A stretch of DNA of 64,000 nt. It comes from Lachnospiraceae bacterium. Its GTDB lineage: Bacteria; Bacillota; Clostridia; Lachnospirales; Lachnospiraceae. Under the pieces are notes generated by a model that was given only the letters and a program-made list of their open reading frames with translations, did not search any database and had not been told where the DNA came from. The stretch lies in contig CAJTBF010000003.1 in assembly GCA_910574195.1 (NCBI GenBank), positions 1 to 64,000 on the forward strand. Direction: 5' to 3'. Of the stretch, positions 54,459-63,132 are shown in pieces (the stretch's first letter is position 1; every line of letters begins with the position of its first letter). The translations under genes and the position numbers were made by a program.

Positions 54459-54818
54459 TCAATCACAAAGAAACGCATCTTTCAGCAGCACAATTCTGTG
54501 CGCCTCAATTCCGGCCACGTCAAACCTGCAGGGAACCTTCCCAAGATGATGCTCCAGCAGATAATACCCGGCACATCTGCATATCTTTCGCTGTTTCTTT
54601 CTATCCACGGCCTCCAGGGGATCTCCTTTTCCCTGATCTCTCCGGTACTTTACTTCGACAAATACAAGATACTCCCCGTCCCTGGCAATCAGATCGATCT
54701 CTCCAATTTTGCAGCGATAATTGTATTCCAAAATCTGGTATCCCTGTTGTTCCAGATAGTACCCAACCGCTCGCTCGTAAAGCATACCGGTTCTTCTTTT
54801 ATTCTGATCTTTGTTCAT
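54459..54818 (-). CDS. YraN (UPF0102) endonuclease-like protein
   Basis: 119 residues with the restriction-endonuclease-like core 'GEIDLIARDGEYLVFVEVKYR' (E..D...EVK) and the N-terminal 'GMLYERAVGYYLEQQGYQILEYNYRCK'. The family is usually encoded next to rnhB, as here. The start overlaps the preceding 64-residue frame by 20 nt. Confidence 0.94.
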   Translation of the reverse strand: MNKDQNKRRTGMLYERAVGYYLEQQGYQILEYNYRCKIGEIDLIARDGEYLVFVEVKYRRDQGKGDPLEAVDRKKQRKICRCAGYYLLEHHLGKVPCRFDVAGIEAHRIVLLKDAFLCD

Positions 54819-54993
54819 TTATATTTTTACTTAGAAGACGACTCTTTTCCCGGTATAATTTCCCTGTTTTGCTTTTCTTCTTGTCCGTATTTGATTTCCT
54901 TTTTAACCCCAAAACGGTCTCCTGCACGTCCACTATAATTTCAGAACTCTTTCCTACATGTCCGTCCCTGAAAATAAGCGGAATATTCCTCAC
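54799..54993 (-). CDS. Possible small basic protein between rnhB and yraN
   Basis: 64 residues from a GTG that overlaps the rnhB stop (GTGAGG). The C-terminus overlaps yraN by 20 nt. The sequence is 'MRNIPLIFRDGHVGKSSEIIVDVQE' in part, then a Lys/Arg/Ser-rich tail. No ribosome binding site beyond AAAG is seen, so translation would depend on coupling. I recognise no family. It fills what would otherwise be a 170-nt gap in a tight operon, which supports it weakly. Confidence 0.4.
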   Translation of the reverse strand: MRNIPLIFRDGHVGKSSEIIVDVQETVLGLKRKSNTDKKKSKTGKLYREKSRLLSKNINEQRSE

Positions 54994-55745
54994 ATCTTTG
55001 TAAGAAAGCTTTTCCGGTGAATCGGCGAGGGGCCATACCTCCTGATGGCTTCCATATGGAAAGCAGAACCATACCCTTTATGGGAAGCAAACCCATATTC
55101 CGGATACTGTTCGTCATAGGCTATCATTAAATGATCCCTGGTCACTTTGGCAAGAATACTGGCTGCGGCAATTGAGACGCTTTTTTCGTCCCCTTTGATG
55201 ATCGGAACCTGCCTGATACTGACCTGCGGTATTTTCACTGCGTCATTCAGCAATATATCCGGTACAATCCCTAATTTCCCCACAGCTTCCCGCATTGCTT
55301 CATAGGTGGCCTGTAAAATATTAATTTCGTCAATCCTTTCCGGAGACGCCATTCCGATTCCCGACGCAATCGCTTTTTCCATAATCTCTTCATATAACAT
55401 TTCCCGGCGCTTTGGGGAAAGCTTCTTGGAATCGTTCAGATAGAGAATCTCGCAATCTTTTGGCAGAATCACGGCTCCCGCGACAACCGGCCCCGCCAGA
55501 GGACCTCTTCCGGCCTCATCAATTCCACAGATCCAGGTACAGTCCGCATATTTCCGCTCATACAACCGCATCCCATCCAGACGTTCCCGCTCCAGACGGA
55601 GCCTTTCCTCCTGCCTGCGGTATTTCAGCAGAAGTTTTTGCACACCGGTGCGCAAGTCCGATGCATATTCCTCACACAAACGTGCCCGTTCTATTCCCGT
55701 TGCCTGCTCCAGCTCTTTTTGAATTTCCCCGATCTTCTTATTCAT
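54990..55745 (-). CDS. rnhB: Ribonuclease HII
   Basis: 251 residues. 'CGIDEAGRGPLAGPVVAGAVIL' with DEAGRG, 'LNDSKKLSPKRREMLYEEI', 'DEQYPEYGFASHKGYG' and the C-terminal 'RYGPSPIHRKSF' are RNase HII motifs. About 75 N-terminal residues form an extra helical extension common in Firmicutes. The ATG overlaps the lepB stop by 8 nt; the frame is open much further upstream but inside lepB. It removes ribonucleotides from DNA. Confidence 0.96.
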   Translation of the reverse strand: MNKKIGEIQKELEQATGIERARLCEEYASDLRTGVQKLLLKYRRQEERLRLERERLDGMRLYERKYADCTWICGIDEAGRGPLAGPVVAGAVILPKDCEILYLNDSKKLSPKRREMLYEEIMEKAIASGIGMASPERIDEINILQATYEAMREAVGKLGIVPDILLNDAVKIPQVSIRQVPIIKGDEKSVSIAAASILAKVTRDHLMIAYDEQYPEYGFASHKGYGSAFHMEAIRRYGPSPIHRKSFLTKM

Positions 55746-56283
55746 GACGAATCGCTCCAATTCTGTCAAGAGGCCAGATCCGAACCCACGCTCTGCCCAA
55801 TATATCCTCCCGGTGCAATACGCCCACTCCGGGATCCCGGCTATCCTGACTGTGATTCCGATTATCCCCAAGGACAAAATATTCATCCTCCCCGAGAAGA
55901 ATCTGTGATTCGGCAATTCCTGCCTGCTGCATCGGTTCATTTCCGTAATTCTCGTCCAACGATACACCGTTGATATATATCAAACCATCTATCACCTGGA
56001 CGGTTTCTCCCGGCAGCCCCACAATCCGTTTGATATAAAAAGTATTCTCCTTGTACTGATAAGGAAATACAATAATCTCATACCGCTTCGGTTCCCGGAA
56101 CCGGTAGGAGATCTTATCTACAATCAGATTATCCCGATCATAAAGTGTTGTTTCCATGGAATGTCCTTCCACACAGGTACGCTGCCCCACATATGTAATG
56201 ATCAGATAGGAAAACACCAGGACAAACAAAATATATAAAAGCCAGCTCCCCAGCTCCCGCAAAATGCTTCTTTCCTCTTTCAT
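55738..56283 (-). CDS. lepB: Signal peptidase I (first copy)
   Basis: 181 residues. One N-terminal membrane span (about 15-35), the catalytic Ser in GHSMETTLYD, the catalytic Lys in 'FYIKRIVGLPGETV', and 'GDNRNHSQDSRDPGVG' near the C-terminus. AAGGAG lies 7 nt before the chosen ATG. It is of normal length, unlike the second copy encoded upstream of rbgA. It cleaves signal peptides at the outer face of the membrane. Confidence 0.94.
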   Translation of the reverse strand: MKEERSILRELGSWLLYILFVLVFSYLIITYVGQRTCVEGHSMETTLYDRDNLIVDKISYRFREPKRYEIIVFPYQYKENTFYIKRIVGLPGETVQVIDGLIYINGVSLDENYGNEPMQQAGIAESQILLGEDEYFVLGDNRNHSQDSRDPGVGVLHREDILGRAWVRIWPLDRIGAIRHE

Positions 56284-56371
56284 ATTCCAGCTCCTTTTTT
56301 CCGTCATTTTATCCCTTTTGTTTTCAAAACGCCCTTTTATTCATAGCAGCGTCAGGAACCTGCACAGGCGT

Positions 56372-57214
56372 TTACTGTGGAAACTCCAGTGTAATTCTCC
56401 CCAGCCTCCCGTTCCGGAAATCATCCAGCATCAGTTTGGCCGCCTTTTCCAAATCCGGCTCGTTTCCCCGGATCAGACAATGTCTGCTTTCTGCAATTTT
56501 TCTCAGATTTTCAAATCCGTTTTCCGATTCTTCCATTGCATATTTTTCTGCAAGAACTCCCGGATAGTATTGAACCAGAAATCCGGTCAGTTCTGCCGCC
56601 AATTCTTCGGTATTCAAAATCTCATCCTTTATAGAGCCGATATAAGCCAGCCGCAGCCCCACAGATTGATCTTCAAATTTGGGCCAAAGAATCCCCGGCG
56701 TATCCAGAAGTTCCACATTCTTATTCAGCCGAATCCACTGTTTTCCTTTTGTGACTCCCGGTCGGTTTCCTGTTTTTGTACAGGCTTTTCCCGCCAGTGC
56801 ATTGATAAAAGTTGATTTCCCTACATTGGGAATTCCCACCACCATCGCGCGTACCGGACGATTCAAAATTCCCCGTCTCCGGTCCCGTTCCATCTTTTCC
56901 TTACAGGCTTCCTGGATTACTCCCTGAATCGACTTCATACCGCCGCCTTTTTTGGAATTTACTTTGACAACCATACAGCCCTGTTTCTGAAAATATTCCA
57001 TCCAGGCGTCATTCCACTTTTCCTCCGCCAGATCGGCTTTATTCAACAAAATCAATCTTGCCTTATTCTTTCCCAGCTCATCCAGATCCGGATTTCTGCT
57101 GCTAATCGGTACTCTGGCATCTACCAGTTCAATCAGCAGGTCAATGAGTTTTATATTTTCCTGCATCATCCGTTTCGCTTTGGTCATATGCCCCGGATAC
57201 CACTGAAAATACAT
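56372..57214 (-). CDS. rbgA: Ribosome biogenesis GTPase RbgA/YlqF
   Basis: 280 residues with circularly permuted GTPase motifs: NKADL (G4) comes before 'GIPNVGKSTFINAL' (G1) and DTPG (G3). 'YPGHMTKAKRMM' opens the protein, as in YlqF. It helps late 50S assembly. AAGGAGG lies 7 nt upstream of the ATG; the longer frame overlaps the preceding lepB. It stands between the two signal peptidase genes. Confidence 0.96.
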   Translation of the reverse strand: MYFQWYPGHMTKAKRMMQENIKLIDLLIELVDARVPISSRNPDLDELGKNKARLILLNKADLAEEKWNDAWMEYFQKQGCMVVKVNSKKGGGMKSIQGVIQEACKEKMERDRRRGILNRPVRAMVVGIPNVGKSTFINALAGKACTKTGNRPGVTKGKQWIRLNKNVELLDTPGILWPKFEDQSVGLRLAYIGSIKDEILNTEELAAELTGFLVQYYPGVLAEKYAMEESENGFENLRKIAESRHCLIRGNEPDLEKAAKLMLDDFRNGRLGRITLEFPQ

Positions 57215-57243
57215 GTAATTTCCTCCTTCTTCCCATTTTATCC

Positions 57244-58443
57244 TTACTCTCCGCTTTTTATGAATCCAAAGTCCTCCCCGAAATTCACAATAAACCACGC
57301 TTTTCCAAAAATATCTTCCCTCTTTACATTTCCCACATCAGCCATCCGGCTGTCATCACTGCCGGCATGATTATCTCCGATTACAAAGTATTCATTTTCT
57401 CCCAATTCCAGCGGCTCTTCCGCAACCCCCGGCGTAAGAATATCCGAGGCGTAAATTCCTTCCGTACATTCTCTTCCGTCAATATAGACTGCCCCGTCTT
57501 TGATCTGAATGGTCTCCCCCGGAAGGCCGGCCACCCGCTTAATCATATAGTGTGCATTCTTATTTCCTCCCGGTTTAAATACAATGACGTCTCCGCGCTT
57601 CGGCTTCATGGCATTGTAAATCACCCTGTCTACAAGAACAACATCCCCGTTTTTTAATACAGGACTCATGGAATCCCCGGCATTGCTTACTCTCTGTCCA
57701 TAAAAAAACACAAGCACAAATGCAAGCAGACAGGCCGCCGCAATCTCTACTGTCCAGAACAACAACGTTTTTACTCGCTTTTTATTGATCTTTTTACTTT
57801 TTTTCGAGAGCTGCTCTCCGGCATTCTCCAGTCTTTCCCACCACGTTTTCTGAAGAGAATCCATCCCCTTACTCTGTTCCTTTTGCCGATCCGCCTCTCT
57901 TTTCCTCCCTTTTCGTACCGGGGAAGAAGACGGCGGGACACGCTCTTTGCTGTGCCTCCTCTTTTTTCCCTGTCCTGCCGGGCTCCCGACCGCTGCCTTT
58001 CCGGCTGCCGCCCCTGTCCTCTGCCCTGCCGCATTTCCCGGCAGCGCTCCTGTTCTCCGGCCTGCTGACTCTCCGGATGCTGTTTCTGCTCTCCGTCCTG
58101 CCGCATTCCCCGGCAGCGCTCCTGTTCTCTGCCTTGTCGGACTGCCGGATACCGGATTTCCCTTTCCGCCGGGCTGCGCCGCACTCCGCCCGGACGGTGT
58201 GTTTGCAGACCCTTCTCTTACGGATCTCCCGCTCGGTGTATCCCCCGTAGCACTCTTTTTTGACTTCCGTTTTATTTCCGTAGAACGCATCTTCTGCCCG
58301 GAAGGCTTTAATCTTTGTTCCGGGTTTTGTTGTTTTTTTCCCCTTTTCCCGGAGTTTCCTGGCCGCACTTTTCCGGCTTCCTGTCTTTTTTCTTCGTTTC
58401 CTCTATTTTCTCCGCTATTCTCGCGGTGATTTTCCTTCTTCAT
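57244..58443 (-). CDS. lepB: Signal peptidase I (second copy) with a long disordered N-terminal extension
   Basis: 399 residues. The last about 185 residues are a full enzyme: membrane span (about 236-255), catalytic Ser in GDSMSPVLKNGDVV, catalytic Lys in 'YMIKRVAGLPGETI', and 'GDNHAGSDDSR'. The first about 230 residues are cytoplasmic, very basic and low in complexity (Arg, Gly, Ala, Ser, Pro) with imperfect repeats 'RRTGALPGNAAG'. Such a tail is unusual for the family. AGAAAGGGG precedes the ATG. Normal spacing and reading frame argue against an annotation error. Confidence 0.9.
   Translation of the reverse strand: MKKENHRENSGENRGNEEKRQEAGKVRPGNSGKRGKKQQNPEQRLKPSGQKMRSTEIKRKSKKSATGDTPSGRSVREGSANTPSGRSAAQPGGKGNPVSGSPTRQRTGALPGNAAGRRAETASGESAGRRTGALPGNAAGQRTGAAAGKAAVGSPAGQGKKRRHSKERVPPSSSPVRKGRKREADRQKEQSKGMDSLQKTWWERLENAGEQLSKKSKKINKKRVKTLLFWTVEIAAACLLAFVLVFFYGQRVSNAGDSMSPVLKNGDVVLVDRVIYNAMKPKRGDVIVFKPGGNKNAHYMIKRVAGLPGETIQIKDGAVYIDGRECTEGIYASDILTPGVAEEPLELGENEYFVIGDNHAGSDDSRMADVGNVKREDIFGKAWFIVNFGEDFGFIKSGE
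57985..58145. repeat. Degenerate tandem repeat in the lepB extension
   Basis: CTGCCGCATT(T/C)CC(C/G)GGCAGCGCTCCTGTTCT recurs at about 58020 and 58100, in part only quoted here, with diverged units between. It encodes 'RTGALPGNAAG.R' peptides in the disordered N-terminal extension. Confidence 0.8.
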
Positions 58444-58556
58444 ACAAATCCCCTTTCTGCATTGCTCTCCCCCGATACAGAAAATATATGCTGCTGAAAA
58501 ATCGTCAAAATACAGAAAAACCGCCACCGGCGACTTCTCCGCATACTATAATATAC

Positions 58557-58592
58557 AGAAAAGGGACAAACTACAAATCTGTAATTGTCCCT
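58557..58592 (-). terminator. Terminator of rplS
   Basis: AGGGACAA pairs with TTGTCCCT, with a further TACA/TGTA inner pairing; on the minus strand the stem is followed by TTTT. It lies 10 nt after the rplS stop. Confidence 0.85.
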
Positions 58593-58601
58593 CTCTCGCT
58601 G

Positions 58602-58949
58602 CTATTTTACTAATTCTTTTACTTTTGCTCTCTTACCAACACGGCCTCTCAGATAATTTAACTTCGCTCTTCTTACCTTACCTCTGCGGACAACTTCTAC
58701 TTTCTCCACATGTGGAGAGTGAACCGGCCATGTCTTTTCAACACCAACACCATTGGAGTTCTTTCTCACTGTAAAAGTCTCTCTTACGCCGCCGCCCTGT
58801 CTTTTCAGCACCGTTCCTTCGAATACCTGGATTCTCTCGCGGTTTCCTTCTTTGATCTTTGCGTATACCTTTACGGTATCGCCCACATGAAATTCCGGAG
58901 CATTCTCTTTTAACTGCTCTGCTTCAATTGTTCTGATAATATCGTTCAT
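58602..58949 (-). CDS. rplS: 50S ribosomal protein L19
   Basis: 115 residues: '[26 protein letters not shown]', '[27 protein letters not shown]' and '[25 protein letters not shown]' match L19 throughout. AGGAGG lies 8 nt before the ATG. It has its own likely promoter and terminator. Confidence 0.98.
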   Translation of the reverse strand: MNDIIRTIEAEQLKENAPEFHVGDTVKVYAKIKEGNRERIQVFEGTVLKRQGGGVRETFTVRKNSNGVGVEKTWPVHSPHVEKVEVVRRGKVRRAKLNYLRGRVGKRAKVKELVK

Positions 58950-59029
58950 TTGTGTGACCTCCTAATTATTTGACGTTCTTAACACAACCTGTGCCAGAGG
59001 ACCATCGCTCTTCTTTTCACAACTATTAT

Positions 59030-59058
59030 ATAGTATCATATTTTTCCAAAACTTGCAA
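59030..59058 (-). promoter_or_regulatory. Candidate rplS promoter
   Basis: On the minus strand TTGCAA, a 17-nt spacer, then TACTAT, directly followed by a TATAAT that overlaps it. It lies about 80 nt upstream of rplS in an AT-rich gap after trmD. Confidence 0.55.
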
Positions 59059-59119
59059 GCATTTTTCCGGTGTTTGGAAAGTTCAACAAATGTGTATTAA
59101 ATGCCTTTCTCCGATTTTT

Positions 59120-59842
59120 TCATTCTTTTCCGTATCGTTCCAACAAATCCGGCCGACGCTGCCCGGTACGAAGAATCGACTGCTCGAGCCGCCATTTCTC
59201 AATATTGGCATGATGTCCCGATAATAAAACTTCCGGCACTTTCTTCCCGTGCCAGATCTCGGGCCTGGAATACTGTGGATATTCCAGCAGATTATTCTGA
59301 AACGATTCAAATTCCGCAGACACATCATTATGGAGCACCTCCGGCACCAGTCTGGCAATGGCATCCACCATAACCATTGCCGGAAGTTCTCCTCCCGTCA
59401 GTACATAATCTCCAATGGACACCTCATCCGTCACAATCTCCTCCAGTACCCGTTCATCAATTCCCTCATAATGTCCGCATAATAAAATCAGATCTTCCTC
59501 TTTCGCCAGCTCTTCCGCTAATTTCTGATGAAACACCCTGCCCTGGGGAGACAGATACACTACTCTGGACCTCGTTTCCTGCTGCCCTGCTTCCTGCCGT
59601 CTTTCCCGAATTTTTTCCATGACCGCTTCATAAGCCAGATAAACCGGTTCTGCCTGCATCAACATTCCGGCCCCGCCGCCATATGGGTAGTCGTCCACAC
59701 TCTGATGCTTATTGAACGCATAATCCCGGATATTGACCGCCTCAATGGACAAAAGCTCCTTCTTTACCGCACGCCCGATAATACTCGTATTTAATCCGTT
59801 CATTACCATCTCCGGAAACAACGTCAATATATGAAAATGCAT
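59120..59842 (-). CDS. trmD: tRNA (guanine-N1)-methyltransferase TrmD
   Basis: 240 residues, the usual length. Signature motifs: 'HILTLFPEMV', 'DDYPYGGGAGMLMQ', 'LLCGHYEGIDERVLE', 'SIGDYVLTGGELPAMVMVDAIARLVPEVL' and 'RPEIWHGKKVPEVLLSGHHANI'. The enzyme methylates G37. The ATG giving 240 residues is preferred over two slightly earlier starts. It follows rimM by 45 nt. Confidence 0.97.
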   Translation of the reverse strand: MHFHILTLFPEMVMNGLNTSIIGRAVKKELLSIEAVNIRDYAFNKHQSVDDYPYGGGAGMLMQAEPVYLAYEAVMEKIRERRQEAGQQETRSRVVYLSPQGRVFHQKLAEELAKEEDLILLCGHYEGIDERVLEEIVTDEVSIGDYVLTGGELPAMVMVDAIARLVPEVLHNDVSAEFESFQNNLLEYPQYSRPEIWHGKKVPEVLLSGHHANIEKWRLEQSILRTGQRRPDLLERYGKE

Positions 59843-59887
59843 CCTCTCACTCTCCATTCCACCGTCAGAAAACGGCATCCTTTTATA

Positions 59888-60391
59888 CTAGTATAAGCCC
59901 GCCAGCAAATGCACGCGCATCCTGCCTTTTTCCACATCCACATCCAGAATACACTGCCGAATAGCCGGAATCATTACTTCACCCAGTTTTTCAAATTCCA
60001 CCACATACACTTCGTTCGCCCCGGTCTGGATCACATCTTTTAAAATACCCTTTTCGCCTTCCTCTGTGGCAACCTCCATGCCGATGAGATCCGCAATATA
60101 ATATTCGTCTTCTTCCAGTTTTACCGCGTCCTCCCTCTTCACCAGAAGCCGGCAGCCTTTGTATTTCTCAATTTCATCGATATCGTCGATTCCTTTGAAT
60201 TTTACAATGACAAACTGTTTAAAAAAACGGACGCTCTGGACTTCCCATGCGATCTGTTCTTTCCCCGTATCCAGGATTACCTGTTTCAAGTCCCGAAATC
60301 TTCCGGCATCGTCTGTGGTCGGAAACACTTTCACCTCTCCTTTGATTCCATGCGTAGAAGAAATCACACCCACCTGAAATACCTGCTCCAT
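59888..60391 (-). CDS. rimM: Ribosome maturation factor RimM
   Basis: 167 residues: 'QVGVISSTHGIKGEVKVFPTT' at the N-terminus, 'FVIVKFKGIDDIDEIEKYKGCRLLV' and the PRC barrel 'EYYIADLIGMEV...DVIQTGANEVYVVE' near the middle. It assists 30S assembly. GAGGAG lies 6 nt before the ATG. Its place beside trmD is conserved. Confidence 0.97.
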   Translation of the reverse strand: MEQVFQVGVISSTHGIKGEVKVFPTTDDAGRFRDLKQVILDTGKEQIAWEVQSVRFFKQFVIVKFKGIDDIDEIEKYKGCRLLVKREDAVKLEEDEYYIADLIGMEVATEEGEKGILKDVIQTGANEVYVVEFEKLGEVMIPAIRQCILDVDVEKGRMRVHLLAGLY

Positions 60392-60564
60392 ATCCAACTC
60401 CTCTTAACACTCACGGAACCTTTCCGTTCCCGTTTCTTCCTTATTTTCTCTCTCCTGGAGGAAACAAAGGGTAACATTTGACCTTCGGCCTCCCTGCCAC
60501 ATAAATCCGCCCTATAAAAAGTTTGCCTGCGGTAAAAAGGGCGATTCCTGACCAGTTTACACTA

Positions 60565-60583
60565 CTGCCGGTGAACCCGGCAG
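60565..60583. repeat. Short hairpin in the khpA-rimM gap
   Basis: CTGCCGG-TGAAC-CCGGCAG, a perfect 7-bp stem. The 254-nt gap also holds the hairpin at 60620-60639 but no convincing gene. Confidence 0.55.
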
Positions 60584-60619
60584 CAAGTGCACAGTTACAG
60601 GCTGAACTGTTACAACAAA

Positions 60620-60639
60620 GGGGACAGTTTCCTGTCCCC
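60620..60639. terminator. Hairpin after khpA, possible weak terminator
   Basis: GGGGACAG-TTTC-CTGTCCCC, a perfect 8-bp stem 6 nt after the khpA stop. On the minus strand only a short T-rich stretch (TTTGTTG) follows, so termination would be partial. Confidence 0.5.
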
Positions 60640-60645
60640 CTCTTC

Positions 60646-60876
60646 TCATTGAATGATATCCACAACCACTCTTTTGTCCTCTTTTGCAGCGGCTGCCTTT
60701 ACGACAGAACGAATCGCCTTGGCGATACGCCCCTGTTTGCCAATCACTTTTCCCATATCGCCATCTGCAACGCGAACCTCAATTACAGTCGTCTTTCCAT
60801 CCTGCCTTTGCGAAACATTCACCCCATCCGGGTTGTCCACTAACGCTTTCGCAATTACTTCTACCAATTCTTTCAT
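60646..60876 (-). CDS. khpA: KH-domain RNA-binding protein KhpA
   Basis: 76 residues, a single type II KH domain with the GKQG loop ('GKVIGKQGRIAKAIRSVV'). KhpA-type proteins bind RNA and are linked with rpsP in Firmicutes, as here. CGGAGGTG precedes the ATG. Confidence 0.95.
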   Translation of the reverse strand: MKELVEVIAKALVDNPDGVNVSQRQDGKTTVIEVRVADGDMGKVIGKQGRIAKAIRSVVKAAAAKEDKRVVVDIIQ

Positions 60877-60900
60877 TTACGCGCACCTCCGCGAAACATT

Positions 60901-61146
60901 CTATTTCTCAATCCCCGCTGCCTTGAAAATCTTTCCGACAACTTCTGTAGGCTGTGCACCATTATTCAACCACTTCTTCGCTGCTTCTTCATCTACTTTG
61001 AACATACTTGGATCCTGATTCGGATCATAGATTCCAATTTCTTCGATGAATTTGCCGTCTCTTGGGGATCTGGAATCAGCTACAACAATTCTATAAAAAG
61101 GAGCCTTCTTCTGTCCCATTCTTTTTAATCTGATCTTTACTGCCAT
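60901..61146 (-). CDS. rpsP: 30S ribosomal protein S16
   Basis: 81 residues: '[20 protein letters not shown]', '[22 protein letters not shown]' and '[12 protein letters not shown]' match S16 throughout. GAGGTG precedes the ATG. It stands 66 nt after ffh and 24 nt before khpA. Confidence 0.98.
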   Translation of the reverse strand: MAVKIRLKRMGQKKAPFYRIVVADSRSPRDGKFIEEIGIYDPNQDPSMFKVDEEAAKKWLNNGAQPTEVVGKIFKAAGIEK

Positions 61147-61212
61147 TTTTCATACACCTCGTCTTTCTCGTCCTTCATTTTCTTAAATCTATGTGTTTCT
61201 TAAATCTATGTG

Positions 61213-62571
61213 CTAAAAAGGAAGTCGGAACCTGCCTTTTTTACCACCTTTTCCACCCATAAGCCCCGGAAGTTTTTTCATCATCTTCCGCGTCTCATTA
61301 AACTGCTTCACCATCCGGTTGACCTCCGCAATATCCACTCCCGCACCCTTTGCGATTCGATGCTTCCTTGACGGATTCAATAAATCCGGATTCTGCCGTT
61401 CTTCCGGCGTCATAGAATAAATCATGGCTTCCATGCGCGCCATCCGCTTTTCATTCTCCTCGGAGTCCAGATCCGGCATCTTCCTGCCGCCCAGTCCCCC
61501 CAGTCCAGGCATCATACCCATCATACCGGAAAGCCCGCCCATCTTTTTCATCTGGTTCATACTCTCCAGATAATCTTCATAATCAAACTGGGCCTTTTTC
61601 ATCTTCTCCGTCATCTTCCGGGCTTTCTCTTCATCTAACTCTGCCCCGGCCTTTTCAATCAATGTCAGGACATCGCCCATTCCCAGAATCCGGGAAGCCA
61701 TCCGGTCCGGATGGAACTGTTCCAGATCCGATAATTTTTCTCCCATTCCGGCATAGAGGATCGGCCTTCCGGTCACCGCTTTGATCGACAGCGCCGCTCC
61801 GCCCCTTGTATCGCCATCCAGTTTTGTCACGATCACACCGTCAATTCCGATCTTTTCGTGAAAACGACTGGCCACATTCACCGCATCCTGTCCGGTCATG
61901 GCATCCACCACCAGGATTGTCTGATGCACCGTTACCGCTTCCTTAATCTCCTGAAGCTCCGCCATCATCTCTTCATCAATATGCAGCCGGCCGGCTGTAT
62001 CCAAAATCACAAGGCTATTATGATTCTTTTCTGCCTGTTTCAAAGCTGCCTTTGCAATCTCCGCAGGTCTAGCCTGATTCCCCATGGAAAATACTTCCAC
62101 TCCCTGCTTTTGCCCGTTGATCTCCAATTGCTGGATTGCCGCCGGGCGATACACATCACAAGCTACAAGCAAAGGCTTTTTCCCTTTCAGTTTAAATTTT
62201 CCGGCCAGTTTGGCCGTCGTGGTCGTCTTACCTGCACCCTGCAGACCAACCATCATAAGAACCGTAATCGCACTCCCCGGTTGAAATGCAATCTCCGTCG
62301 TCTCCGAACCCATCAGGGAAACCAATTCCTCATTTACAATCTTGATTACCATCTGCCCCGGATTCAGACCATTCATCACATCCTGTCCGACTGCGCGTTC
62401 CTGCACGCTCTTGACAAAACTTTTGACCACTTTGAAGTTCACGTCCGCTTCCAGAAGCGCCATCTTTACCTCTTTCAAAGCCGCCTTTACATCTTCCTCC
62501 GTCAGACGCCCTTTACTGCGGAGATTTTTGAATACATTCTGAAGTTTTTCTGTTAAACTGTCAAATGCCAT
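61213..62571 (-). CDS. ffh: Signal recognition particle protein Ffh
   Basis: 452 residues. N domain ('MAFDSLTEKLQNVFKNL'), GTPase with 'GLQGAGKTTTTAKLAG', 'VACDVYRPAAIQQL', 'LDTAGRLHIDEEMM' and 'TKLDGDTRGGAALS', and a methionine-rich M domain from about 300 ending GGKGGKKGRFRLPF. It delivers nascent membrane proteins to the translocon. GAGGAGTTTC precedes the ATG. Confidence 0.98.
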   Translation of the reverse strand: MAFDSLTEKLQNVFKNLRSKGRLTEEDVKAALKEVKMALLEADVNFKVVKSFVKSVQERAVGQDVMNGLNPGQMVIKIVNEELVSLMGSETTEIAFQPGSAITVLMMVGLQGAGKTTTTAKLAGKFKLKGKKPLLVACDVYRPAAIQQLEINGQKQGVEVFSMGNQARPAEIAKAALKQAEKNHNSLVILDTAGRLHIDEEMMAELQEIKEAVTVHQTILVVDAMTGQDAVNVASRFHEKIGIDGVIVTKLDGDTRGGAALSIKAVTGRPILYAGMGEKLSDLEQFHPDRMASRILGMGDVLTLIEKAGAELDEEKARKMTEKMKKAQFDYEDYLESMNQMKKMGGLSGMMGMMPGLGGLGGRKMPDLDSEENEKRMARMEAMIYSMTPEERQNPDLLNPSRKHRIAKGAGVDIAEVNRMVKQFNETRKMMKKLPGLMGGKGGKKGRFRLPF

Positions 62572-62736
62572 TTTGAAACTCCTCTATATTTAGAACTCCC
62601 TTTTGTCTTCCTTACGGCTTTCTCTGCCTCTTTTGGACTCCCCTTCTCCCCGGAACCTCTGATGCTTCCCCGGTATACCGGTCACGGAAATCTTCGTGTG
62701 ATGCGCGAAGTCCGCCGGACACCGATTACGCATAAC

Positions 62737-63105
62737 TCACAACTCCTGCATAACGGAATCCGAAATCTGCCGGATCCGCCGAATCAGTTCCCCGGAATCT
62801 CCTCCGGTTTTTTCATACGAATCCAGTTCCCGCTCCAGTTCCTTCATCTTCTTCTGAATAGAGCAAAAACGTTCTACCAGATGGAGCTTCGCCTCATAGC
62901 CTTCCAGCGTCTTCTGACACCTTCTCACCAGATCGTGTACGCCCTGTCTGCTGATCCCCGCATTCTGCGCAATCTCACTGAGAGACAAATCTTCTAATAA
63001 AAACTGCTCATAGACATTCTTCTGATGCATGTTGAGAAGTTCACCATAGAAATCATACAATAATGCCTGCCTTAAAATTTCCTCCACAGTAATCACCTTT
63101 GTCAT
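62737..63105 (-). CDS. ylxM: YlxM-type helix-turn-helix protein
   Basis: 122 residues as read from the ATG at 63105. 'LYDFYGELLNMHQKNVYEQFLLEDLSLSEIAQNAGISRQGVHDLVRRCQKTLEGYEAKL' matches YlxM, a putative SRP-associated regulator encoded before ffh. The start is uncertain: the chosen ATG overlaps the -10 box of a well-spaced promoter. A GTG at 63087, with AAAGGTG 6 nt upstream, would give 116 residues. The 165-nt gap to ffh holds CCGGTATACCGG and small hairpins. Confidence 0.9.
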   Translation of the reverse strand: MTKVITVEEILRQALLYDFYGELLNMHQKNVYEQFLLEDLSLSEIAQNAGISRQGVHDLVRRCQKTLEGYEAKLHLVERFCSIQKKMKELERELDSYEKTGGDSGELIRRIRQISDSVMQEL

Positions 63106-63132
63106 CTTACAGGAAAAGGAATCTGTTGTCAA
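63104..63132 (-). promoter_or_regulatory. Promoter of the ylxM-ffh-rpsP group
   Basis: On the minus strand TTGACA (63127-63132), exactly 17 nt, then TAAGAT (63104-63109). It nearly matches the sigma-A consensus. A mirror TTGACA on the plus strand at 63143 gives TTGTCAAG-N8-CTTGACAA and could serve the divergent glycosidase gene, though no clear -10 follows it. Confidence 0.7.

Noticed and set aside
60441-60665. 74-codon minus-strand frame between khpA and rimM
   Set aside because: It begins inside khpA, lacks a ribosome binding site and spans two hairpins; composition is not protein-like.
62660-62735. Fourth copy of the palindromic repeat family
   Set aside because: CCGGTATACCGG and small hairpins recall the family, but no extended alignment with copies A to C could be made.
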